NCBI GenBank assembly: GCA_963668185.1
Contig: OY764162.1
Span: 2,108,001 to 2,172,000 of the forward strand
Direction: 5' to 3'
Source of the DNA: G963668185 sp963668185
GTDB taxonomy: Bacteria > Chloroflexota > Dehalococcoidia > Lucifugimonadales > G963668185
DNA length: 64,000 nt
Part shown: positions 57,605-64,000 of the stretch, in pieces
How the letters are laid out: every line of letters starts with the position of its first letter
Position numbering within the stretch: the first letter of the stretch is position 1
Notes under the pieces: model-generated
Database searches by the model: none
Told to the model about the DNA's origin: nothing
What the model saw: the letters and a program-made list of their open reading frames with translations, nothing else
Made by a program: the position numbers and the translations under genes

Positions 57605-58657
57605 ATGAGCACCAATAACAACGCAAACAGTGACAAGGACAAGGCGCTGACCGTTGCCCTGAGCCAGATAGACCGGCAGTTTGGCAAGGGCGCTGTCATG
57701 AGGCTGGGCGAGCGCGACCAGTCGATAAGGATCGAGGGGATTTCCACGGGGTCGCTCTCCCTGGACATGGCGCTGGGAATCGGCGGCATCCCCAAGGGGC
57801 GCGTGACCGAGGTTTACGGCACGGAGTCTTCCGGCAAGTCCACGCTCGCCTACCACATCATGGCCGAGGCGCAGAAGGCCGGCGGCCAGGCGGCCTACAT
57901 CGACGCCGAGCACGCCCTGGACCCCGGGTACGCGGCCAAATGCGGCGTGGACGTTGACGAACTGCTCATCTCGCAGCCCGACAACGCGGAACAGGCGCTT
58001 GAGATCAGCGAGTACCTCGTGCGCAGCGGCGCGATCGACATCGTGGTCGTGGACAGCGTGGCGGCCCTCGTCCCTCGGTCCGAGATCGAAGGCGACATGG
58101 GGGACTCGCATGTTGGCCTGCAGGCGCGGCTGATGTCGCAGGCCCTCAGAAAACTCACCGCCGCCATCAGCAGATCGAACACGGCCTTCGTGTTCATCAA
58201 CCAGGTGAGGGAGAAGGTCGGAGTCATCTGGGGCAGCCCTGAGGTAACGCCCGGCGGACGCGCCTTGAAATTCTACAGCTCGGTGAGAATCGATCTGCGT
58301 CGCATTGAGTCGATCAAGCAGGGGCAGGAGATCATGGGCAGCCGCGTCCGCGCCCGGGTAGTTAAGAACAAGGTGGCCCCGCCGTTCCGCGTGGCCGAGT
58401 TCGACATCATGTTCAACGAGGGCATCAGCTACGAGGGCGACCTGCTTGAGCTTGGCGACGACACCGGCGTCGTAACGAAGCGCGGCGCGTTCTACTCGTT
58501 CGGGGACACACGGCTGGGGCAGGGGCGCGAGAACTCGAAGACGTTCCTGAGGGAGCACCCGGAGGTCGCGGAACGCATCGAGGCGCAGATCAGGCAGACG
58601 CTCACGCCCGATTCAGCGCCGCCGGCGCTTGCCGAGGCCGCCGCCGGCAACGAGTAA
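57605..58657 (+). CDS. recA: Recombinase RecA
   Basis: RecA catalyses strand exchange and triggers the SOS response. The 350-residue protein has QFGKGAVMRLGE, Walker A YGTESSGKSTLAYH, Walker B IVVVDSVAALVPRSEIEGDM, the loop region GLQARLMSQALRKLT and AFVFINQVREKVGV. Walker A reads GTESSGKS instead of the common GPESSGKT. The ATG at 57605 follows GGAGGCCCTG; the longer frame adds four residues. recX lies 35 bases downstream, as in many bacteria. Confidence 0.97.
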   Translation: MSTNNNANSDKDKALTVALSQIDRQFGKGAVMRLGERDQSIRIEGISTGSLSLDMALGIGGIPKGRVTEVYGTESSGKSTLAYHIMAEAQKAGGQAAYIDAEHALDPGYAAKCGVDVDELLISQPDNAEQALEISEYLVRSGAIDIVVVDSVAALVPRSEIEGDMGDSHVGLQARLMSQALRKLTAAISRSNTAFVFINQVREKVGVIWGSPEVTPGGRALKFYSSVRIDLRRIESIKQGQEIMGSRVRARVVKNKVAPPFRVAEFDIMFNEGISYEGDLLELGDDTGVVTKRGAFYSFGDTRLGQGRENSKTFLREHPEVAERIEAQIRQTLTPDSAPPALAEAAAGNE

Positions 58658-58692
58658 CGGACCACAAGGCGATTGCAGCCTCCAGCCGGTAG

Positions 58693-59259
58693 ATGGCCCG
58701 ACACGCCAGCACGAGCACGGCGGCCCATTCGGATGTCGACACTTGCAGTGGCGGCGCGCCCGTGAGCGACGATGCGGCGATTGCCCGCGCCAGGGCCGCG
58801 GCGCTGCGCTACCTCGCGCACCGATCCCGGACCGAGGCCGAGATGCGGCGCCGGTTGCGCTGCGACTTCGACGCAGCCGTCGTGGATGCGATCGTCGGAG
58901 AACTGAAGGAGTCGGGCCTCATCGACGACGCCGCGTTCGCCGGAGCGTGGGCGGAAGCCCGGAACTCCCGCCGTCCCCGGAGCGCGCGCGCGGTGAGGAG
59001 GGAGTTGCTGGCAAAAGGCGTGGGACGTCTCGAAGCAGACGAAGCCGTGAGCGGCTTGGACGACGAAGATAGCGCCTTCAGAGCAGGCCTCCCGGCGGCT
59101 CAGCGAAACGCCGGCCTGCCAGACGAGGCGTTCAGCCGGCGCATGTGGGGGTTCCTGCAGCGCAGAGGCTACGGCCAGGCCGTGACCCGAAGGGCCGTCG
59201 AGCGCCTCAGCCTCGAGGTCAGAGTGAACGCTGGGGACGGCGAACGGCACGACCCGTAA
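58693..59259 (+). CDS. recX: RecX regulatory protein
   Basis: The 188-residue protein has the three-helix RecX repeats: ALRYLAHRSRTEAEMRRRL, then IVGELKESGLIDDAAFAGAW and a third unit ending FLQRRGYGQAVTRRAVERL. RecX caps and limits RecA filaments. It sits 35 bases after recA on the same strand. The first about 25 residues (Ser/Thr/His-rich) lack similarity to the family, so a GTG start at 58762 is possible; the ATG at 58693 is kept as the longest choice. Confidence 0.88.
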   Translation: MARHASTSTAAHSDVDTCSGGAPVSDDAAIARARAAALRYLAHRSRTEAEMRRRLRCDFDAAVVDAIVGELKESGLIDDAAFAGAWAEARNSRRPRSARAVRRELLAKGVGRLEADEAVSGLDDEDSAFRAGLPAAQRNAGLPDEAFSRRMWGFLQRRGYGQAVTRRAVERLSLEVRVNAGDGERHDP

Positions 59260-59274
59260 CCGCCGATTTTGTAT

Positions 59275-59294
59275 ACTCTCCTGCTGAGGAGAGT
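59275..59294. promoter_or_regulatory. Perfect hairpin/palindrome between recX and the CNNM gene
   Basis: ACTCTCCT and AGGAGAGT pair perfectly around a four-base GCTG loop. The site overlaps TATACT (59272-59277), a good -10 element, and precedes the transporter start by about 75 bases. It could end recX transcription or act as an operator for the downstream gene; there is no T-run, which weakens the terminator reading. Confidence 0.45.
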
Positions 59295-59369
59295 CTTGGA
59301 ACCCGAGCCTGACGAAAGCAATAGACCGAATTCCGGGGCGATGCCGCAGTCCCGTGGCGCCGTGGCCTG

Positions 59370-60665
59370 ATGCCCGATAACCCAGCGCTGAACATCGCCC
59401 TGATCGTGGTTTGCGTTTTCCTTTCAGGCTTCTTCTCAAGCTCGGAGGCCGCGTTTCTTTCGCTCCAGAGGGCGCGTCTCGCCCACCTCGTGGAGAAAGG
59501 GACAGGCGGCGCTCGCAGGGTGTCCCGGATGATGGAGCAGCCGGAGCGGCTGCTCTCCACGATTCTGCTCGGAAACAACCTCGTCAATGTGGCGTTCGCG
59601 TCGCTCGTCACCGTAACCACCGTGGCCATCCTCGGCGAGGGGCGCGAGGGCACGGGCGTGCTCGTCGCCACCGGCGTGGCTACTGCCGCGCTGCTGATCG
59701 TGGGCGAGATTGTGCCCAAGGCTTTCGCGGTCATGTACGCCGAGAGGCTGGCGCTTCTGTACGCGCGCCCCCTGCAACTTATCGAGTTCCTGCTGTTCCC
59801 GTTTGTGGCGGTCCTGCACCGGATCGGACGCGTCGCGCGAGTCGGAACGGACCCGTCGGAGGCCCAGAGGTCGATCACTGAGGGCGAGCTGCGCACGCTG
59901 ATCGGCATAGGCGAGGCGGAGGGCGAACTGGAGTCGGGCGAGGCCGAGATGCTGGAGAACGTGTTCCGCTTTGGAGACCGGCAGGTCCGGGAGGTAATGA
60001 CTCCTCGAACCGAGATCGTCTTCCTGGAGTCTGGCTCCACGGTGCCGGATTTCCTGACCGTGTACGCGAGCAACCCGCACACCCGCTTCCCTGTGTACAA
60101 GGAATCTCCCGACGACGTAGTTGGGATCGTCTCCGTCAAGGATGTCCTGAGAGCGATCGCAACTGACGCGATTCCGAGCGACGGATCCATCTCCGAGGCT
60201 GTGAGGGACACGTACTTCGTACCGGAGACCAAGCGAATCGACAGGCTCTTCGACGAACTGCGGGAGTCCGGCAACCAGATGGCGATCGTGATCGACGAGT
60301 ACGGCGGCGTCGCCGGCCTGGTCACGCTGAAGCGCTTGCTGGAACAGATCGTGGGCCCGGTTGGCGAGGAGGGACAGGGGCCGGAGGAGGAGTACGAGGC
60401 CATAGACGAGAACACGTTCAACGTCGAGGGCAGTCTTAGCATCACGCAGCTCAAGGAAGACCTGCAAGTCGAACTGCCGGAAGGCGACTTCGAAACGGTC
60501 GCAGGGTTCGTGCTGGAGATGCTGGGCCACATCCCGCGGCCGGGCGAGCACGTGGAGTACGACGGTCTCACGCTGGAAGTGATGTCCGTTGACAATCTCA
60601 AGATCGACACGGTCAGGGTCACGCGAAGCCCGGCCCCGCGGGAAGAGGCCGGGCAAGGCGACTGA
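59370..60665 (+). CDS. CNNM/CorB-HlyC family membrane protein (DUF21, CBS pair, CorC_HlyC)
   Basis: The 431-residue protein has the DUF21 membrane domain (about 5-185, with SGFFSSSEAAFLSLQRARL and LLGNNLVNVAFASL), two CBS domains (about 210-330, including REVMTPRTEIVFLE and ELRESGNQMAIVIDEYGGV) and a C-terminal CorC_HlyC domain (about 350-425). Family members export magnesium or are annotated as hemolysin-like. The tilS gene begins 2 bases after its stop codon. Confidence 0.93.
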   Translation: MPDNPALNIALIVVCVFLSGFFSSSEAAFLSLQRARLAHLVEKGTGGARRVSRMMEQPERLLSTILLGNNLVNVAFASLVTVTTVAILGEGREGTGVLVATGVATAALLIVGEIVPKAFAVMYAERLALLYARPLQLIEFLLFPFVAVLHRIGRVARVGTDPSEAQRSITEGELRTLIGIGEAEGELESGEAEMLENVFRFGDRQVREVMTPRTEIVFLESGSTVPDFLTVYASNPHTRFPVYKESPDDVVGIVSVKDVLRAIATDAIPSDGSISEAVRDTYFVPETKRIDRLFDELRESGNQMAIVIDEYGGVAGLVTLKRLLEQIVGPVGEEGQGPEEEYEAIDENTFNVEGSLSITQLKEDLQVELPEGDFETVAGFVLEMLGHIPRPGEHVEYDGLTLEVMSVDNLKIDTVRVTRSPAPREEAGQGD

Positions 60666-60667
60666 AC

Positions 60668-62080
60668 GTGAGCGCGCGAGCCTTCGAGCGGGCGGTCCAG
60701 GCGGCGCTGGCCGGCGCCGACGTGCGGGGAGCGCGCCTGCTGGCGGCGGTCTCCGGCGGGCCGGACTCCATGGCGCTGCTCCATTCGCTCCTTGCGCTCC
60801 GGCAGGAACTGGAACTGGACATTGTCGGCGCGCACCTGGACCACGGCCTGCGTGGCGAAGAGTCCGCAGCCGACGCTGAGTTCGTCCGGTCGGCCTTCGA
60901 CTCCCTCGGCCTGCGATGCATCGTGGAGTCTGCGGACGTTGCGGCAATGCAGGCGGCCGGGATGTCGCCGGAGGAAGCCGCTCGTGAGGCGAGGTACGAA
61001 TTCCTGGCGCGCTCGGCCACAGCTTGCGGCGCGTGGGCGGTCGCTTTGGGCCACACGGCGGACGATCAGGCGGAAACGGTGCTGATGAACATCATCCGGG
61101 GCGCCGGTCTGTCCGGGCTGCGGGGCATGAGCGCGCTGACCGTCATGCGGCGGGGAGGCGCCGAACTGAGGCTGCTCAGGCCGCTGCTCCGGCTGGGCCG
61201 GGAGGACGCCGCCGCCTACTGCGAGGTGCTGAAGCTCAGCCCGCGCCTGGACCGGACGAACCTCTCGCCAACTTACACGCGAAATCGGATCAGGATGGAG
61301 CTCATGCCCGCGTTGGAGAGCTACAACCCGGCGGTCCGGGACTCGCTTCTGCGCCTGTCACACTCAGCTTCGATAGACCTGGCCTACCTCGAATCGGAAG
61401 CCGCAACGGCATGGGAACGCGCCGCGCTGGAAGAAGACGGCAGCGTACGCCTCCGGCTCGATGCGTTCTCGGCGATACCCGACACAGTGGCCCGCCGCGT
61501 CCTCAGAAGGGCCGTCCGAAGCGTCAAAGGCGACCTCAAGGATGTCGAATCGAACCACGTCGAAGACATGGCGAGGCTCATGGCTGGCGGCGCAGGGACC
61601 CGGCTCGACCTTCCCGGAGGCGTCAGCTTCGAGGTGGGATACGAGGCAGCGACCATTGCGGCGGGGAAAACCGCGCCCTGTGTCTCCGGCATCGAGGATT
61701 TCGAACTTCAGGTGCCGGGCCGCACGGAGAGCGGCTCGTGGATAGTCGATGCCCGATGTGTGGAGCGAGGCAAGGCCCGGTTGTCGGCACGTCCGGACGG
61801 CATGGCGGCGAGCCTGGACTTCGAACAAGCGGGATTGCCTCTCACGGTGCGCGGCAGAGCGCCGGGCGACAGATTTCAGCCGCTGGGAATGGCAGGAAGC
61901 AAGAGCCTCAAGGACTTCCTGTCCGACTCCAGGGTCCCGCGACAAGAGCGCGACGTGACGCCGCTCGTCGTATCGCCAAAAGGCATCGTCTGGGTGGTCG
62001 GGCGCCGTATCGCGCACTGGGCGCGGGTGACGGAAGGAACGACGAGCGTGCTGGAGATCGCGTTCCGACCTGCTCCGTAG
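60668..62080 (+). CDS. tilS: tRNA(Ile)-lysidine synthase TilS
   Basis: TilS adds lysine to C34 of tRNA-Ile(CAU) so that it reads AUA. The 470-residue protein has the PP-loop VSGGPDSMALLHSLL (about residues 28-42), HLDHGLRGEESAADAEF, LGHTADDQAETVLMNIIRG and LSPTYTRNRIRMELMP. The long second half includes the TilS C-terminal domain (RGRAPGDRFQPLGMAGSKSL). The start is GTG at 60668, two bases after the CNNM stop. Length is typical of two-domain TilS. Confidence 0.94.
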   Translation: MSARAFERAVQAALAGADVRGARLLAAVSGGPDSMALLHSLLALRQELELDIVGAHLDHGLRGEESAADAEFVRSAFDSLGLRCIVESADVAAMQAAGMSPEEAAREARYEFLARSATACGAWAVALGHTADDQAETVLMNIIRGAGLSGLRGMSALTVMRRGGAELRLLRPLLRLGREDAAAYCEVLKLSPRLDRTNLSPTYTRNRIRMELMPALESYNPAVRDSLLRLSHSASIDLAYLESEAATAWERAALEEDGSVRLRLDAFSAIPDTVARRVLRRAVRSVKGDLKDVESNHVEDMARLMAGGAGTRLDLPGGVSFEVGYEAATIAAGKTAPCVSGIEDFELQVPGRTESGSWIVDARCVERGKARLSARPDGMAASLDFEQAGLPLTVRGRAPGDRFQPLGMAGSKSLKDFLSDSRVPRQERDVTPLVVSPKGIVWVVGRRIAHWARVTEGTTSVLEIAFRPAP

Positions 62081-62090
62081 GAGCGCGTGG

Positions 62091-63089
62091 TCACATGACC
62101 CGGTCGAGCCGTGGGCTTGGCGTCAGCCCAGGCACGCGGCCCCGCTTGGCGACGGGCCGCCCGTCGATCTCGTGGATGTGCGACCCGAAGCTGTTGGGCT
62201 GCGCATTCGCGATGTACGTGCCGACGCCGAACTGGTCCACGGGCGCGCCGGAGGCCGCGAACTCGCCGATGCGGTGAGGATTCAGCCCGCCGGTGACCAT
62301 GATCTCAACATGCCTGAAGCCTGCGTGGTCCAGGCGGGAACGCACCTCCGTTACCAGTTCGGTAGTAACGCCGCCCCGTTGCTTGGGGGTATCCAGCCTC
62401 ACGCCTCGCAGTCTCTCCCGCAGGGAACGTGCAGTGTTGAGCGATTCCTCGGCTTCGTCCCTGAAGGTATCGACGAGAACGATTCGCGGGACCTCCTGCG
62501 GCATGTGCCTGTCGAAGGCCTGCGCCGCCTTGATCGTGTCGCCGAGCAGCAGTGGAAGGGCGTGCGGCATGTTCCCGGCGGGAGTCACGCCAGCGAGCCT
62601 GGCTCCCTGGATCGTCGAGCAAGACACGCAGCCCCCTACGATCGACGCGTAATCGATCTCGGCGGCAACGTTCGGGTGGACGTGGCGGGCGGCCGTTGAC
62701 AGCACCGGCGTCCCCTGCGCCGCCCTGCTGCACTCCGCCGCGGCTGTCGCCCAGCCCGTGCTGGACGCCAGCATCCCGGTGATGGCCGTCTCGTACAGCC
62801 CAAGCGAGCCGTACGGCGCCTTGATCCGCAGCGCCACCTCTCCGGCATCGACGCTCTCTCCCTCCTCGAGTGCCCAGACTTCGCTCCCCACGTCCGGGAG
62901 TATTCTGGCCAGGAGCGCCTTGACCTCGGACAGCCCGCACAGAACGCCCCTGCGGGAGGCGGAGAACTCTATGAACACAACAGGGTTTATCCCCTCGTTG
63001 CGCAGGATCGTCAGTGTCCGCTGGTAGTACACGTCGGCAGTGTCTCCAGCCAGCAGAGATCGCCTTATGTTGAAGTCAGGGTTGGTCAT
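62091..63089 (-). CDS. Nicotinate phosphoribosyltransferase-like protein
   Basis: The 332-residue protein resembles the archaeal-type/short nicotinate phosphoribosyltransferase: VYYQRTLTILRNEG, GSLGLYETAITGMLASSTG, TPVLSTAARHVHPNVAAEI, HALPLLLGDTIKAAQAF and IMVTGGLNPHRIGEF with a phosphate-binding Gly pair. It would turn nicotinate and PRPP into nicotinate mononucleotide. The nicotinamidase gene lies 28 bases upstream on the same strand, giving a two-step NAD salvage unit. Quinolinate phosphoribosyltransferase is related but less likely given that neighbour. Confidence 0.86.
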   Translation of the reverse strand: MTNPDFNIRRSLLAGDTADVYYQRTLTILRNEGINPVVFIEFSASRRGVLCGLSEVKALLARILPDVGSEVWALEEGESVDAGEVALRIKAPYGSLGLYETAITGMLASSTGWATAAAECSRAAQGTPVLSTAARHVHPNVAAEIDYASIVGGCVSCSTIQGARLAGVTPAGNMPHALPLLLGDTIKAAQAFDRHMPQEVPRIVLVDTFRDEAEESLNTARSLRERLRGVRLDTPKQRGGVTTELVTEVRSRLDHAGFRHVEIMVTGGLNPHRIGEFAASGAPVDQFGVGTYIANAQPNSFGSHIHEIDGRPVAKRGRVPGLTPSPRLDRVM

Positions 63090-63117
63090 AAACGACTAAG
63101 GCTGAATCGTTCGGCGG

Positions 63118-63648
63118 TTATGGGATCGCTGGGTCCGTAAGCTTCACGCCCAGGATGTCGCGGGCATGGTCGAGGGCGTAACGGTGGGCCTCCTCGTTGA
63201 AGCTCGCGACGCAGTCAACCGGAATCTCCACGGGGTAGTCCCGGTTTCGGGCGTCCGCCGCGGTGTGCATTACGCAAATGTCTGTGCAGACTCCTACGAT
63301 GACCAGCTTGTCAGGGCCTAATCCGGCCAGCCGCTCCTCCAGGTCGGTGTTGAAGAACCCGCTGTACCGGTTCTTCGGAATGTAAGCCCCGTCGAACTCC
63401 GCAAGCTCTCCGATGACCCGCGTCTCATCCGTCCCCTTTACGCAGTGGACGGGAAACATCTCGAACTCGAGGTCGTCCGGGTCGTGGTTGTCGGCTACGA
63501 AGAAGACGCGCGAGCCGGCGGCGGTCTCCCGCTTCAGGAGATCGACAACCCTGGGGATGATCCGGCGGCTGTCATCGCCGCAGTACAGGTTGTGCCCCGG
63601 CTCCAGGAAACCAACGAGCATATCGACGACTATCACTGCGTTTGCCAT
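63118..63648 (-). CDS. pncA: Nicotinamidase-like isochorismatase-family hydrolase
   Basis: The 176-residue protein has the catalytic triad of nicotinamidases: Asp in VVDMLVGFLEPG, Lys in VHCVKGTDE and Cys in VGVCTDICVMHTAADA. Metal-binding residues are in FVADNHDPDDLEFE, where an Asp/His pair is present. It would deamidate nicotinamide to nicotinate, the substrate of the phosphoribosyltransferase encoded 28 bases downstream. Family proteins also hydrolyse other amides, so context is the main support for nicotinamide. Confidence 0.88.
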   Translation of the reverse strand: MANAVIVVDMLVGFLEPGHNLYCGDDSRRIIPRVVDLLKRETAAGSRVFFVADNHDPDDLEFEMFPVHCVKGTDETRVIGELAEFDGAYIPKNRYSGFFNTDLEERLAGLGPDKLVIVGVCTDICVMHTAADARNRDYPVEIPVDCVASFNEEAHRYALDHARDILGVKLTDPAIP

Positions 63649-63721
63649 ATCTGGAAGTTAGAGTGACAGATTTCTCGGCGCAACGCAACGACCTGCCCCC
63701 GCAAGGCCCTCCGCGCGGCTC

Positions 63722-64000
63722 TCACCCCGTCCGCTCGATGCCCCTTACGGCGCGGCGCAGCCCGCCGAAGCGCATCCGCAGCAGCCCCTTGAAGTCAGTC
63801 CACGCCGTGCTGAGGATTCGCACCCTCGTGTCCGGATCGTCCGTCCAGGAAACGGGCGTCTCTTCTATCGGGTAGTCCGCCTTCTCGGCCACCAGCAGCA
63901 TCTCCGTGTCGAAGAACCAGCCGTTGTCTTCAATCACAGGAACTAGGTCGTCGGCTGCCCTCCGGCTGACAGCCTTGAACCCGCACTGCGCGTCCCGGAA
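63722..64000 (-). CDS. Family 2 glycosyltransferase (dolichol-phosphate-sugar synthase type), C-terminal fragment
   Basis: The frame runs off the right edge; 92 residues are visible. FRDAQCGFKAVSRRAADDL followed by NGWFFDTEMLLVAEK is the end of the GT-A domain of polyprenyl-phosphate mannose or glucose synthases, where the QCGFK and WxFDxE motifs bind the lipid phosphate and metal. YPIEETPVSW and a basic C-terminus follow. It would make a lipid-linked sugar for surface glycan synthesis. No membrane helix follows in this fragment. Confidence 0.85.
   Translation of the reverse strand, partial: FRDAQCGFKAVSRRAADDLVPVIEDNGWFFDTEMLLVAEKADYPIEETPVSWTDDPDTRVRILSTAWTDFKGLLRMRFGGLRRAVRGIERTG

Noticed and set aside
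57443..58558. Upstream extension of the CoA-transferase open frame
   Set aside because: It runs antisense through recA and has no CoA-transferase similarity; an ATG at 57442 has its own GGAGAAG site.
59219..61054. 611-codon and 503-codon minus-strand frames
   Set aside because: They are antisense to the CNNM and tilS genes, both with complete family motifs.

Overview
The window is GC-rich bacterial chromosome, densely coding on both strands. No rRNA, tRNA, CRISPR array, prophage or plasmid gene was seen. The gene content suggests a Chloroflexota bacterium, perhaps of the SAR202/Dehalococcoidia type. The supporting genes are a DUF2298 (YYY) membrane protein (a family known mainly from Chloroflexi and archaea), coenzyme F420 genes (cofC, cofD, an LLM-class oxidoreductase), RskA-type anti-sigma proteins, an LppX/LprG-like lipoprotein, secreted proteins with Thr-Pro linkers, and several acyl-CoA dehydrogenase and CoA-transferase genes. 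This placement is inference, since no rRNA is present.

Layout. 1-3.1 kb: tail of a 5-oxoprolinase-type carboxyltransferase, a DedA/YqaA membrane protein, an Fpg-type DNA glycosylase, a MazEF-type toxin-antitoxin pair and a phosphoesterase. 3.1-5.6 kb (minus): a five-gene run of VOC protein, Yip1-like protein, nucleoside deoxyribosyltransferase, HIT protein and YqeK-like HD protein. 5.7-11 kb (minus): a very large membrane-anchored HExxH protein, a STAS-like protein and gamma-glutamyltranspeptidase. 11-14.6 kb: zinc ribbon, HAD and dienelactone-hydrolase genes, then a REP-associated transposase (RAYT) with its palindromes and a repeat-rich non-coding tract. 14.6-19 kb (minus): an ABC-2 exporter and an FAD oxidoreductase. 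19-25.9 kb: pyrE, a small orphan gene between two copies of a dispersed repeat, two HAD phosphatases, a class IV aminotransferase, the DUF2298 protein and a RAM-domain protein. 25.9-32 kb: paired acyl-CoA dehydrogenases around a NUDIX gene, a rhamnonate-dehydratase-like enolase and a DrrAB-like exporter. 32-38.3 kb: ligA, the F420 genes and recF. 38.4-43.8 kb: an ECF sigma/anti-sigma pair, a secreted RskA-like protein, a lipoprotein and an MFS transporter. 43.8-50.6 kb (minus): lpd-pdhA-pdhB-pdhC and a tandem-domain thyX. 50.7-57.4 kb (minus): RNHCP protein, SDR, a second HExxH surface lipoprotein and a double-domain CaiB/BaiF CoA-transferase. 57.6-62 kb: recA-recX, a CNNM/HlyC transporter and tilS. 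62-64 kb (minus): pncB- and pncA-like NAD salvage and the end of a family 2 glycosyltransferase.

How it fits together. The metabolic genes point to a heterotroph that oxidises acyl-CoAs and 2-oxo acids, with F420-dependent redox chemistry, NAD salvage and pyrimidine/thymidylate synthesis (PyrE, flavin-dependent ThyX). DNA repair is well represented (Fpg, LigA, RecF, RecA-RecX). The most unusual content is a pair of large paralogous surface proteins (5674-8763 and 52042-54978). They share a HExxH zinc-protease-like module and degenerate Trp-Val-x-Asp-Gly helical repeats but use different anchors and accessory domains. Other points worth attention are a RAYT carrying a REP palindrome inside its own reading frame, the absence of standard start codons in the divergent cofD/recF pair, a ThyX whose signature is split between two halves, and dispersed short repeats that enter coding sequence.
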